Shown here: positions 18,545-26,257 of the stretch, in pieces
Layout of the letters: the number at the start of each line of letters is the position of its first letter
Numbering within the stretch: the stretch's first letter is position 1
Assembly (NCBI RefSeq): GCF_000384155.1
Contig: NZ_KB913031.1
Span: forward strand, 2,115,092 to 2,179,091
DNA length: 64,000 nucleotides
Direction: 5' to 3'
Origin: Methylophilus sp. 42
GTDB lineage: Bacteria > Pseudomonadota > Gammaproteobacteria > Burkholderiales > Methylophilaceae
Position numbers and translations under genes: made by a program
The notes under the pieces: generated by a model
The model's input: only the letters and a program-made list of their open reading frames with translations
Database searches by the model: none
What the model was told of the DNA's origin: nothing

Positions 18545-19714
18545 TCAAAACTGAAACTTCCACGCACTGGGCGGCGCTGCTTTATCAGCGATAATTAATT
18601 GCTCACCTTCTGCCAGGCCAGAAACAATCTCAGCGCGCAAGCGCGTACGTACGCCAGTCACGACCTCATGCCAGTCCACCTTACCCTCTTTGGTCAGCAC
18701 CCTTACTTTATATTGGCCGGGCTTGCCCTCTACCGCAGCCAGTGCATTCGTTGGTGCAAGAATGACCTGATTGGCCTGCGCGACCACGAATGAGACCTGT
18801 GCCGTCATTTGTGGCATTAACTCGCCATCAGGATTGTCGACATCAAACAACACCGTGTACAACACAACTTTGTTGTTGCTTGTTGCCTGAGTGGCGGCAG
18901 TGTTACTGGTGCTTTCAGGCTTGGGTGGTGCAGGTAATACCTGGCGAACTGTGCCAGCCCAGCGGCGCGCATCACCCCCCAGGGTTTTGAAATATACCGG
19001 CATGCCCGGTTTGACATAGCGCACGTCGGCTTCGGATACATCTGTCCACACCGTCATGGATGACAGATCGGCGATACGTAATAAGGTAGGCGTCTGGTAA
19101 GTCGCATTCAATGTCTGGCCTGCTTTCGCCTCGATAGACACCACTGTGCCTGACATCGGCGCATAAATCCGGGTGAAGCCCAACAGTGCTTCGTTGCCCT
19201 GCAGCGTCGATTGTGTTTGTACAATCTGCGCCTTGAGGTTTTTGATCCGCGCGGCGGCAGTCTTCATGGTCGCTTCAGCCTGTTGTACATCCTCGGCACG
19301 GGTCGAACCTTCTACATGCATGCGTTGCTGCCTTGCCTCCTGCTGCTGTGCAAAGGCGTATTGCGCCTCCTGCTCTTCGAGTTGTGCCTGCAGGCCGGCC
19401 AAGGCTGCCTGACCGGCATCAACCGTGGCCTGTGGCACGCGCGGGTCAATCTCTGACAATAGTTTGCCTTTTTCAACCACATCGCCCGGTTGCACATGCA
19501 AAGCCAGTATCTGCCCTGACACCTGCGCACCGACATCAACATAACTACGCGGCTGCAAGGTGCCGATCGCCGTCACGTTCTGTTCTATATCGCCACGCTG
19601 AACCATTTCTGTCTCAAACGGTAGTTGTGTCCGCGCCTGCCACCAGCGCCAAGCAAAGATCAAAAGAATCATCAGTACCAGCAACACTGGCCACTTGTAT
19701 CGACGGAATGTCAT
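18545..19714 (-). CDS. macA: MacA-type periplasmic adaptor
   Basis: 389 residues. An N-terminal anchor helix (about 8-25) is followed by the biotinyl-lipoyl barrel half ([26 protein letters not shown] split around the hairpin), a coiled-coil hairpin at about 85-185 (Gln/Ala/Glu-rich), the second lipoyl half ([20 protein letters not shown]) and the beta-barrel domain. It bridges MacB and the outer-membrane channel. ATG 19714 directly follows the stop of the DUF4198 gene, so the genes are co-transcribed. Confidence 0.92.
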   Translation of the reverse strand: MTFRRYKWPVLLVLMILLIFAWRWWQARTQLPFETEMVQRGDIEQNVTAIGTLQPRSYVDVGAQVSGQILALHVQPGDVVEKGKLLSEIDPRVPQATVDAGQAALAGLQAQLEEQEAQYAFAQQQEARQQRMHVEGSTRAEDVQQAEATMKTAAARIKNLKAQIVQTQSTLQGNEALLGFTRIYAPMSGTVVSIEAKAGQTLNATYQTPTLLRIADLSSMTVWTDVSEADVRYVKPGMPVYFKTLGGDARRWAGTVRQVLPAPPKPESTSNTAATQATSNNKVVLYTVLFDVDNPDGELMPQMTAQVSFVVAQANQVILAPTNALAAVEGKPGQYKVRVLTKEGKVDWHEVVTGVRTRLRAEIVSGLAEGEQLIIADKAAPPSAWKFQF

Positions 19715-20341
19715 TTATTGCGGAACCTCAAAACTCAATGTGGCCGTATGGCGTACATCTTCATATTTTTTTCCTTGATAAGTCGTGCTGCCATTGATGC
19801 GGGCAGTCACCTCAAGCACATACAGTCCCGGGAAGGATGTTTTCAAAGTCACCGTGCCATCTTCAGCCGGTTTGAGTGAGCGTATCCAGCCTTCGCTGGT
19901 ACTCACATTCACTTGTGAAGCGGCTACCGCACTCCCTTTCCATACAAGCTTAAAAGTATTGCCATTGGATGCTACAGGCACCAGCTCAAGGTCATTAACC
20001 GCTTTGGTCTCACTTCGCCCCAGTTTTGCCTGATAAAAATTGAGCACCTCTCCCTGAGTCACAGCCTGTGCGGTCAATCGGATATCCCCTTCTGCTGGCG
20101 CAATCACAAAATGATTGTTTTCTTTTTGCAATATCAGCTCTTTATCATCGTTCACAAAAGCACGGCTACTATTCAGCACGGCAATATCGGCCTTGATAGC
20201 CGCGTCATGCAATCCGAGAAAAGCATTTGCGCCATTCTGGCCTGGCTCCAGCCAGACATAGTCGGCCTTGACACCCAGACTCGCCGATAAGCATGCAAGC
20301 ATCATCACCTGCAAACAGGTACTGCGCATTAATCTATTCAT
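19715..20341 (-). CDS. Periplasmic DUF4198-type protein
   Basis: 208 residues with a signal peptide (about 1-26, cleavage after VKA) and a strong ribosome site (AAGGAG). The mature start DYVWLEPG is typical of DUF4198 proteins, formerly linked to nickel-uptake components. The C-terminal part is an Ig-like beta fold (TVTLKTSFPGLYVLEVTAR..., EVPQ end). Such proteins often sit beside TonB receptors and PepSY proteins and are presumed to handle metals or metal complexes in the periplasm. It sits between the PepSY gene and macA with zero spacing to macA. Confidence 0.8.
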   Translation of the reverse strand: MNRLMRSTCLQVMMLACLSASLGVKADYVWLEPGQNGANAFLGLHDAAIKADIAVLNSSRAFVNDDKELILQKENNHFVIAPAEGDIRLTAQAVTQGEVLNFYQAKLGRSETKAVNDLELVPVASNGNTFKLVWKGSAVAASQVNVSTSEGWIRSLKPAEDGTVTLKTSFPGLYVLEVTARINGSTTYQGKKYEDVRHTATLSFEVPQ

Positions 20342-20422
20342 GTGAAATAGCTCCTTAAAATTTTAATTATTGTCAGAAAAATGGACGATTCTCATGTCTG
20401 CATTTTTCAAGAAACGGCCTGT

Positions 20423-21676
20423 TTAGAGAAGCGATCGATTTGCAGAAAAGTGTGCTGCACGTTTATGCCTGGAATGACCATTTTTGGCAGCGGAGCGACG
20501 CTTCCTCCACCAGATAATGATGCCAGTGACGCTCAGTATGGCGACGACCAACCCCATGAGGGAAATGAGAATACGCCCCGTTAATCCTATAATGCGTCCA
20601 GAATGCAGCGGAAATTGTGCCTGCATAAAAATATCTCCCGCCGTACCGGTACCAGGCACTTCACTCCCCAGCAGATGACCTGTCCTGGCATCAAAGAAAA
20701 GCCATGGATTGCCTAGCCCACCATCGCCATGCGACTTTTCACTTTCAAAAAATCCGATTTGATAAGTCCCATATCGATCGGCATAGGCAATTCCTCCCGC
20801 GGGGATGTGCCAGCCTCGCTTGTCAGCCTCAATGCGTGCCAGTGCCAGTATCTCTTCACGACTAAATAGCGGGGTAATTGGCGCATTGTCGGGAGTCGGT
20901 TTTCGCGCATCAAACGGACTGGGAGTTAGCGGTGAAAATACCGACACCAAGGGCTGCATCACCGACTCACCCAGGTTCATGGAGACAGAGGTAATCGCCA
21001 GCATGAGTAGCAACAGCCAAGTCCAAACACCACCCGAGCGATGCAAATCAAAATTCATTTTGGGCCACCCCTGGCCAAGCCGGAATGCAAACGATTTGCG
21101 CCAGCTAGACACATTCGGAAAGGATATCCACAGCGCCAGGAAACAATCCAGTACCCAGACGATGGCAATCACGCCCATCACCCACAAGCCCAAATAAAAA
21201 TCCTCACCAATCTTGGGCAGGTGCAGGCTGTAATGCAGTTTGTACAGAAACGGCAACAGGTTTTCACGTGTCATGGACACAGCCCCCCATTGTCGTGTGC
21301 CCTGAATGGTCGCGGTTGCCGGATCAACGGCGACTTGATTGAAGCCGAGCTCAATGCGCTTGCCAGTCTCCTGATTGACACGACCACTTACCCCCATCAT
21401 TAAGGTATGGCCAGCGTCAATGGATAAAGGTAGATAACCAACCTGCAATTGCGGATTGGCCAATTCAACCTGGCGCGCCAGTGCTAGTGGTGTCAAAGTT
21501 TTTGAAGTCTCCCCGCTGCGGGCGGTAAATAATTGGGGATTAAGCAATGCATCTAATTCGTGATCCCATGAAATCACCGCACCTGTGAGGCCGGCAATGA
21601 ACAGAAATACTGCCATTAATAATCCCGCCCAGCGGTGCACAGTCACCAGCGCCAAACGTATATGAGATAACTTCAC
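20423..21676 (-). CDS. PepSY-associated inner-membrane protein A
   Basis: 417 residues with about four membrane helices: 13-36 (HRWAGLLMAVFLFIAGLTGA), a pair around 140-215, and the last near 370-395 (LISLMGLVVAILSVTGIIIW), followed by WWRKRR. The first periplasmic loop begins WDHELDALLNP, as is usual in this iron-regulated family. These proteins accompany TonB receptors and may reduce or release iron from siderophores in the periplasm; the biochemical function is not settled. It follows receptor 2 with a 248-base gap that includes an inverted repeat, and leads the DUF4198-efflux genes. Confidence 0.88.
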   Translation of the reverse strand: MKLSHIRLALVTVHRWAGLLMAVFLFIAGLTGAVISWDHELDALLNPQLFTARSGETSKTLTPLALARQVELANPQLQVGYLPLSIDAGHTLMMGVSGRVNQETGKRIELGFNQVAVDPATATIQGTRQWGAVSMTRENLLPFLYKLHYSLHLPKIGEDFYLGLWVMGVIAIVWVLDCFLALWISFPNVSSWRKSFAFRLGQGWPKMNFDLHRSGGVWTWLLLLMLAITSVSMNLGESVMQPLVSVFSPLTPSPFDARKPTPDNAPITPLFSREEILALARIEADKRGWHIPAGGIAYADRYGTYQIGFFESEKSHGDGGLGNPWLFFDARTGHLLGSEVPGTGTAGDIFMQAQFPLHSGRIIGLTGRILISLMGLVVAILSVTGIIIWWRKRRSAAKNGHSRHKRAAHFSANRSLL

Positions 21677-21831
21677 AAACTAACCTTTCAACCGTCACAT
21701 GCTTTATGTTGATATTCATCACCTTGAACAACACTATGCAATGAATAAAAAAGCCTCTTATTTGTAATGACACGCGAGAATGGAAAAAGGGCACCACAAT
21801 ATTGAAAAAAATAAATTGATTAAACGATGGA

Positions 21832-21869
21832 ATCAGTGACTTCAGCAAAAAACTGCCTGAGTCACTGAT
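21832..21869 (-). other. Perfect 10-bp inverted repeat after receptor 2
   Basis: ATCAGTGACT and AGTCACTGAT flank an 18-base loop containing AAAAAA. It lies 55 bases past the receptor 2 stop and before the PepSY gene. It has no U-tract after the stem. It may stabilise the receptor mRNA 3' end or reduce read-through into the PepSY-efflux genes. The rest of the 248-base gap shows nothing else clear. Confidence 0.5.
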
Positions 21870-21924
21870 ATGAAAGGCTGAAAATAGAGCGCGCTAGAAA
21901 ACTGCAGCAATGGCAATCTGTATG

Positions 21925-24405
21925 CTAAAAATCCATGGTCGCCGACAATGTCAACATACGCGGCTTGCCAAGGTAGAGCCAGCTGCCTGAACCACTCACC
22001 CAATAATCGCGTCCGAACAAGTTTTCCAGGCCAGCCCGAAAAATCACAGGCCGGTCCCAGGCTTGGGTTTTGTAGCGGCTACCAATATCCCAGCGCGTCC
22101 AGCCTGGAATACTGTGCATATTGGCACCGTCGACATATTGCTCACTGCTTGAAATCATGCGGGCAGTGACCGTTAAGCCAGACACGGTTTTAACGTCGTA
22201 CTCGCTACCCAGATTGACCTGCCAGCGGGACACATTAGGCGCATAGTTGCCATTATTGATCGCGTTTTCTGTGCTTGCCAGACGTGCATCAATATAGGCA
22301 AGGCCGCCTAGTAGCCTGACATCTGGTAACACTTCACCAAAGACGTTGAGCTCCACACCACGATTACGCTGCTCACCATCGACTTTATAGGTTTTCGTGC
22401 CATCTGGATTTACAACACTGAAACCGCTGGGTTTCTCAATCTGAAATAGGCTGATGGTAGTAGTAAAACGGCCAAAATCATACTTTGCCCCGACTTCGTA
22501 TTGCTTCGTTTTATATGGTGCAAAGATTTTTTCCTTATTGATTGTGTCCATTGGTGCGGTATCGCCTTTACTTAAGCCCTCAATGTAGTTGCCGTAAATA
22601 GAAAAATTTGCAAACGGTTTAAACAATACTGCCAACATGGGCGTCACGGCACTTTTATCGTAGTCTGTTTGACCGCTACCTGTGGCTGGATCATAGGTAA
22701 TGACTTTTACACGCTGGTGACGTACGCCCAGCGTAAACGCCACCTGATCATCAAAGAACGAAATGGTGTCGGAGACAGCGATCGAAGGTAGCTGCAAAGC
22801 ATCTGTTTTGGGCGGATTGGATGAAAACCCGGCCAATGATGGTGCGTTAATCGTTGGCGTATCATAAATATTTGTATTAAAACTGCTAAAACCATAGTAG
22901 TCATCGGTATAGCCATGCGTTTGCTTGACATAAGAAGCATTCAGGTTGAGTTGATGTTTGATCGCCCCGGTCCAAGCCATACCTCGTAAGCCTGCTTGCA
23001 TCGTTTTGTAGTTCCAGAAGTCAGGCCAGTAATACACCGTCGCTTGCGCATTACCCTGTGTATCTGTCACATAGATATCGGTCGATAAGTAGCAAAAGCG
23101 ATTATTACTTTCACCTATTGCACCGTAGACTGTCCAATCAGGCGTGATATCAAACTCCAGCTTGGAAAGCACATAGTCACTACGTGTTTTTGCATATTCC
23201 CAATCCTGGGCAATTTGTTTACGTGCACTGGGTGGACGTGGAATGCTGATGGCGTCGGAAATACCGAGACCTCCTGCGCCCTGCGGCGCCTCATTATTCA
23301 TGGACTGATATCCGGCATCCAGCGACCCACGTAATCTGCTGCCTCTATAATCAACACCAACGGTGGCAGCGCCTAACTCGATCGACTGCCCATCTGTCGC
23401 AGTGTTGCCATGATGGTAAATACCATTGAAGCGTAGCCCCCATTGCTTATCTTCGCCAAACCGACGACCGACATCCAGATGCCCGCCCAGCACGCCTTTC
23501 GACATATAAGTCGCCGTCAATCTGGTCAAAGGTGTATCACCCGCTCGTTTCGGTACCATATTGATCGCCCCGCCCGCGGCGTCATTAGGTGCCATGCCAT
23601 TCAGTAAGGCATTCGGGCCTTTCAGCACTTCTATACGCTCAGCTGTCTCAACAGGCAATGTACGACTGGGGGCGATGCCATAAATTCCATCAAACAGCAC
23701 AGCGCTCTGGATGGGAAAGCCGCGGATCATGAAAGAGTCGCCCGCTCCCGCCGCATTGGTTAAGCCATAGGAAATCGTGCGTACGGAAGGATCATTCGCC
23801 AGCACATCCGCCACTGTGATGGCCTGCTGGTTTTCTATAAGCTGTGACGTATAGCTGGTGATATTAAACGGTGTGTCTATCACCTCTTTGTTGCCCAGTA
23901 AGCCTACCCGGCTGCCGCGTGCCACCTGGTCACCCGCATAGGCAGGCATGAGTTCATTTTTATCCGACTCCGCGTGTGCCGTGACAGTGACTTCAGGCAA
24001 TGTATCGACCGCAGCACTTGGTGTTGAGCTGGCGACTATTTTTTTAAGTGTATATCTACCTGGTTGTACCTCTACCGCCTGCAAACCTGAGTTGTGTAAC
24101 AGACCATCAAAGCCTTGCTTAATGGTGTAGTTGCCTTTGAGGCCTTTACTGACTAGGTGCTTTGCCTGCTCGGCCTCAAATGAAAGCACGACACCTGCCT
24201 CAGCGGCAAAATGCCCTAAAGCGCTATCCAAAGCCCCGGCGGGGATATCGTAACTGCGTAGCAAGATATTTTCTGCCGCGATAGCAGATGACAGGCTAGC
24301 GGAAAAAGGTAATGCCGCCAGGCCTAAGGCTGCGGCGAGCAAACTGCCCAACGCGCGTTGCTGCAAATAGGTTCGGCCATGGCCGGTTTGTTTTTGGATG
24401 TTCAT
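21925..24405 (-). CDS. TonB-dependent siderophore receptor 2 (signalling type)
   Basis: 826 residues from ATG 24405, chosen because AGGGA lies about 8 nt upstream and a signal peptide (about 1-44) follows. The STN domain is about 51-121 and the TonB box LPEVTVTA is 136-143. The plug begins DTPFNITSYTSQLIENQQA and includes RIEVLKGPNALLNGM and GGAINMVPKRA. The barrel ends LSATMDF. Receptor 9 shares these plug signatures (PFN.T.YT.ELI, LLNGM, ...VPKRAGD), and both are followed by PepSY genes. The wording recalls FcuA/FiuA hydroxamate receptors, but I am not sure. Confidence 0.93.
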   Translation of the reverse strand: MNIQKQTGHGRTYLQQRALGSLLAAALGLAALPFSASLSSAIAAENILLRSYDIPAGALDSALGHFAAEAGVVLSFEAEQAKHLVSKGLKGNYTIKQGFDGLLHNSGLQAVEVQPGRYTLKKIVASSTPSAAVDTLPEVTVTAHAESDKNELMPAYAGDQVARGSRVGLLGNKEVIDTPFNITSYTSQLIENQQAITVADVLANDPSVRTISYGLTNAAGAGDSFMIRGFPIQSAVLFDGIYGIAPSRTLPVETAERIEVLKGPNALLNGMAPNDAAGGAINMVPKRAGDTPLTRLTATYMSKGVLGGHLDVGRRFGEDKQWGLRFNGIYHHGNTATDGQSIELGAATVGVDYRGSRLRGSLDAGYQSMNNEAPQGAGGLGISDAISIPRPPSARKQIAQDWEYAKTRSDYVLSKLEFDITPDWTVYGAIGESNNRFCYLSTDIYVTDTQGNAQATVYYWPDFWNYKTMQAGLRGMAWTGAIKHQLNLNASYVKQTHGYTDDYYGFSSFNTNIYDTPTINAPSLAGFSSNPPKTDALQLPSIAVSDTISFFDDQVAFTLGVRHQRVKVITYDPATGSGQTDYDKSAVTPMLAVLFKPFANFSIYGNYIEGLSKGDTAPMDTINKEKIFAPYKTKQYEVGAKYDFGRFTTTISLFQIEKPSGFSVVNPDGTKTYKVDGEQRNRGVELNVFGEVLPDVRLLGGLAYIDARLASTENAINNGNYAPNVSRWQVNLGSEYDVKTVSGLTVTARMISSSEQYVDGANMHSIPGWTRWDIGSRYKTQAWDRPVIFRAGLENLFGRDYWVSGSGSWLYLGKPRMLTLSATMDF

Positions 24406-24444
24406 TTCGTGTCCCTGTGCAATGAATGTTTTCATAGCATTGGT

Positions 24445-24467
24445 CGAACGAAATTTAAAAAGGGACA
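24445..24467 (-). promoter_or_regulatory. Candidate FecI-type promoter of receptor 2
   Basis: On the minus strand, TGTCCCTTTTT is followed 7 bases later by CGTTCG. This is very like the -10/downstream block of the E. coli fecA promoter as I remember it (TGTCCTTTTT, then CGTTCG). Related T-rich blocks lie upstream of receptors 7, 8 and 9. Confidence 0.5.
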
Positions 24468-24505
24468 ATGCAAACAGGCTTTTTTTATAATTTTGCCAAA
24501 AACAC

Positions 24506-25486
24506 CTACGTTGCAAGACGCAAACTGACCCAGTAGCGTGTGAAATAGTCGACATGTACTTGTGGCAACGCGGTTTGGATAGCGTCAATTGCAATATCCG
24601 GCTGGTCCAGCGGGAATGCCCCCGAGATGCGCTGGTTTGCCAGCTGCGGGTCGCAGCGCAAAACGCCTCGGCGATAACGGTTTAACTCCGTGACCAAGTC
24701 GGCCAACCGCCAATCGGTCACCACCAGCATGCCGCGAAGCCAGCTGGCTTCGTACCCAGTCAAGGCCTGACGCGAAGTAACGCCTTGCGCATTGAGTGTG
24801 CATTGTTGTCCGGCAGGCACCTGGAAGATGGGATGCCCCACGGCAGGCGTCACTTCGACTGCATGCTGTATCACGCCCAGCCAGGTGGAGGCGGCATATT
24901 GCCTGACAATAAACTGTGTGCCTAACGCGCGCCAACTGGCCTGGGCCGTATGTACGATCAATGGTCGCTGCTGAGGATCTGCATGACCGGTTTCAATATA
25001 AATTTCGCCCCTGATCAGATGCAGCGTACGTGCAGATGCATCGAAAGAGACATTCACCACACTGTTGGTATTCAACACCAGCCGCGTACCATCTGTCAGC
25101 ATCCACTCCCGCCGCTCACCCGTTGCCGTGCTGTAATCGGCCAGTATGGGTTGCCAGGGTTGCGTGCGCCAGCCCACCCAGGCCAATGGCATGGTGAATG
25201 CAAATATCCCCAGCCCTTTCAGCAGCGCACGGCGACGGGCATGCACGACCTCGCTACTTGCCTCTAATGCAGTGTGCGTGATTTGTGCAGGCGCCAGGGT
25301 CAGTTGTTGTTGAAGATGCTCGACCCGCGACCAGGCCCATTGCTGCTCCCAGCCTTGGGCCAGCCAAAGCTGCCAGGCAAGCTTATCCTCAGCACTGGCG
25401 ACGCCAGAACATAACTGGCTATACCAGCCTGCGGCTTCGCGAATCAAACGACGCGCCGTTCTCGGGTCTGGTGATATGTGATTCAT
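24506..25486 (-). CDS. fecR: FecR-type anti-sigma regulator 2
   Basis: 326 residues. DUF4880 region about 15-55 (REAAGWYSQL...W..WL). A twin-arginine-like ARRRALLKGLG (83-93) runs into a short hydrophobic segment (about 90-106). The FecR domain (about 118-225) includes NTNSVVNVSF, GEIYIETGHADPQQRPLIV and ALGTQF; a C-terminal STN-contacting region follows. The ATG overlaps the fecI 2 stop by four bases. The receptor starts 100 bases downstream. Confidence 0.93.
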   Translation of the reverse strand: MNHISPDPRTARRLIREAAGWYSQLCSGVASAEDKLAWQLWLAQGWEQQWAWSRVEHLQQQLTLAPAQITHTALEASSEVVHARRRALLKGLGIFAFTMPLAWVGWRTQPWQPILADYSTATGERREWMLTDGTRLVLNTNSVVNVSFDASARTLHLIRGEIYIETGHADPQQRPLIVHTAQASWRALGTQFIVRQYAASTWLGVIQHAVEVTPAVGHPIFQVPAGQQCTLNAQGVTSRQALTGYEASWLRGMLVVTDWRLADLVTELNRYRRGVLRCDPQLANQRISGAFPLDQPDIAIDAIQTALPQVHVDYFTRYWVSLRLAT

Positions 25487-25992
25487 GATAAAGAAAACAG
25501 CAGGCAGTGCTCAATCGCACGCGCCATATATTTTTTGATCGAACTGACCGAAAGATTCATCTGCTCGGCAATGTCAGGATAAGTCATGCCATCGAGTTGC
25601 GACAGCAAAAATACCTGGCGTGTTTTTTCACCTAATGCGTCCAGCATGGCGTCAATTTCACACAAGGTTTCAATGACGATGGCTCGCTCTTCAGCAGAAA
25701 TCTGTACAGGTTCCGGCATTGCGGCCAGCGCTTCCAGGTAAGCGCGCTCCAGGGTACTGCGGCGAAAATAATCGACCATCACCCGCCGCGCAATCGTTGC
25801 CAGATAAACACGAGGCTCTAATATCTGGCTTGCATTGCGTGCAGCAATCACGCGAATAAAAGTATCATGTGCCAAATCGGCAGCATTCTCACTGCAATAC
25901 AACTGTCGACGCAGCCAACTCTTCAACCAGGATTGATGATTCAGATAAAGACTCTCAACCGATTGCTGTAATGCAAACTCATTTGCTGACAT
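25483..25992 (-). CDS. fecI: FecI-type ECF sigma factor 2
   Basis: 169 residues. Region 2: LYLNHQSWLKSWLRRQL, AADLAHDTFIRVIAAR. Region 4: DGMTYPDIAEQMNLSVSSIK. Its presumed target is the receptor 2 promoter. A Fur box lies about 20 bases upstream of ATG 25992. Confidence 0.95.
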   Translation of the reverse strand: MSANEFALQQSVESLYLNHQSWLKSWLRRQLYCSENAADLAHDTFIRVIAARNASQILEPRVYLATIARRVMVDYFRRSTLERAYLEALAAMPEPVQISAEERAIVIETLCEIDAMLDALGEKTRQVFLLSQLDGMTYPDIAEQMNLSVSSIKKYMARAIEHCLLFSLS

Positions 25993-26011
25993 ACCAGCCT
26001 ATCACGCCCAT

Positions 26012-26030
26012 TAATGATAATGATTCTTAA
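26012..26030 (-). promoter_or_regulatory. Fur box of fecI 2
   Basis: TAATGATAATGATTCTTAA keeps the GATAATGAT half-site and a degenerate second half. Same position relative to fecI as in the other cassettes. Confidence 0.8.
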
Positions 26031-26153
26031 TTCTATCATGAGCCATTCACGCGGAAACAACGGCAGGAAGTCGGTTGATTAATAGTTTAAAAACAATTGT
26101 AAAGTTTTGACGATGATCGCGACACTGCCATGCTCACACATCTGAAACAAAGA

Positions 26154-26171
26154 AAGCCTGTACGCAGGCTT
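26154..26171 (-). terminator. Terminator of receptor 3
   Basis: AAGCCTG and CAGGCTT form a perfect 7-bp stem with a 4-base loop. On the minus strand it is followed by TCTTTG. It lies 87 bases after the receptor 3 stop. Confidence 0.55.
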
Positions 26172-26257
26172 GGTGAAAATATATTGATCGCACACACGGC
26201 ATGCATCAATGCGATACATGCCGTGAATGATGATGATAGAGAGTGAATAGCAGTTAC

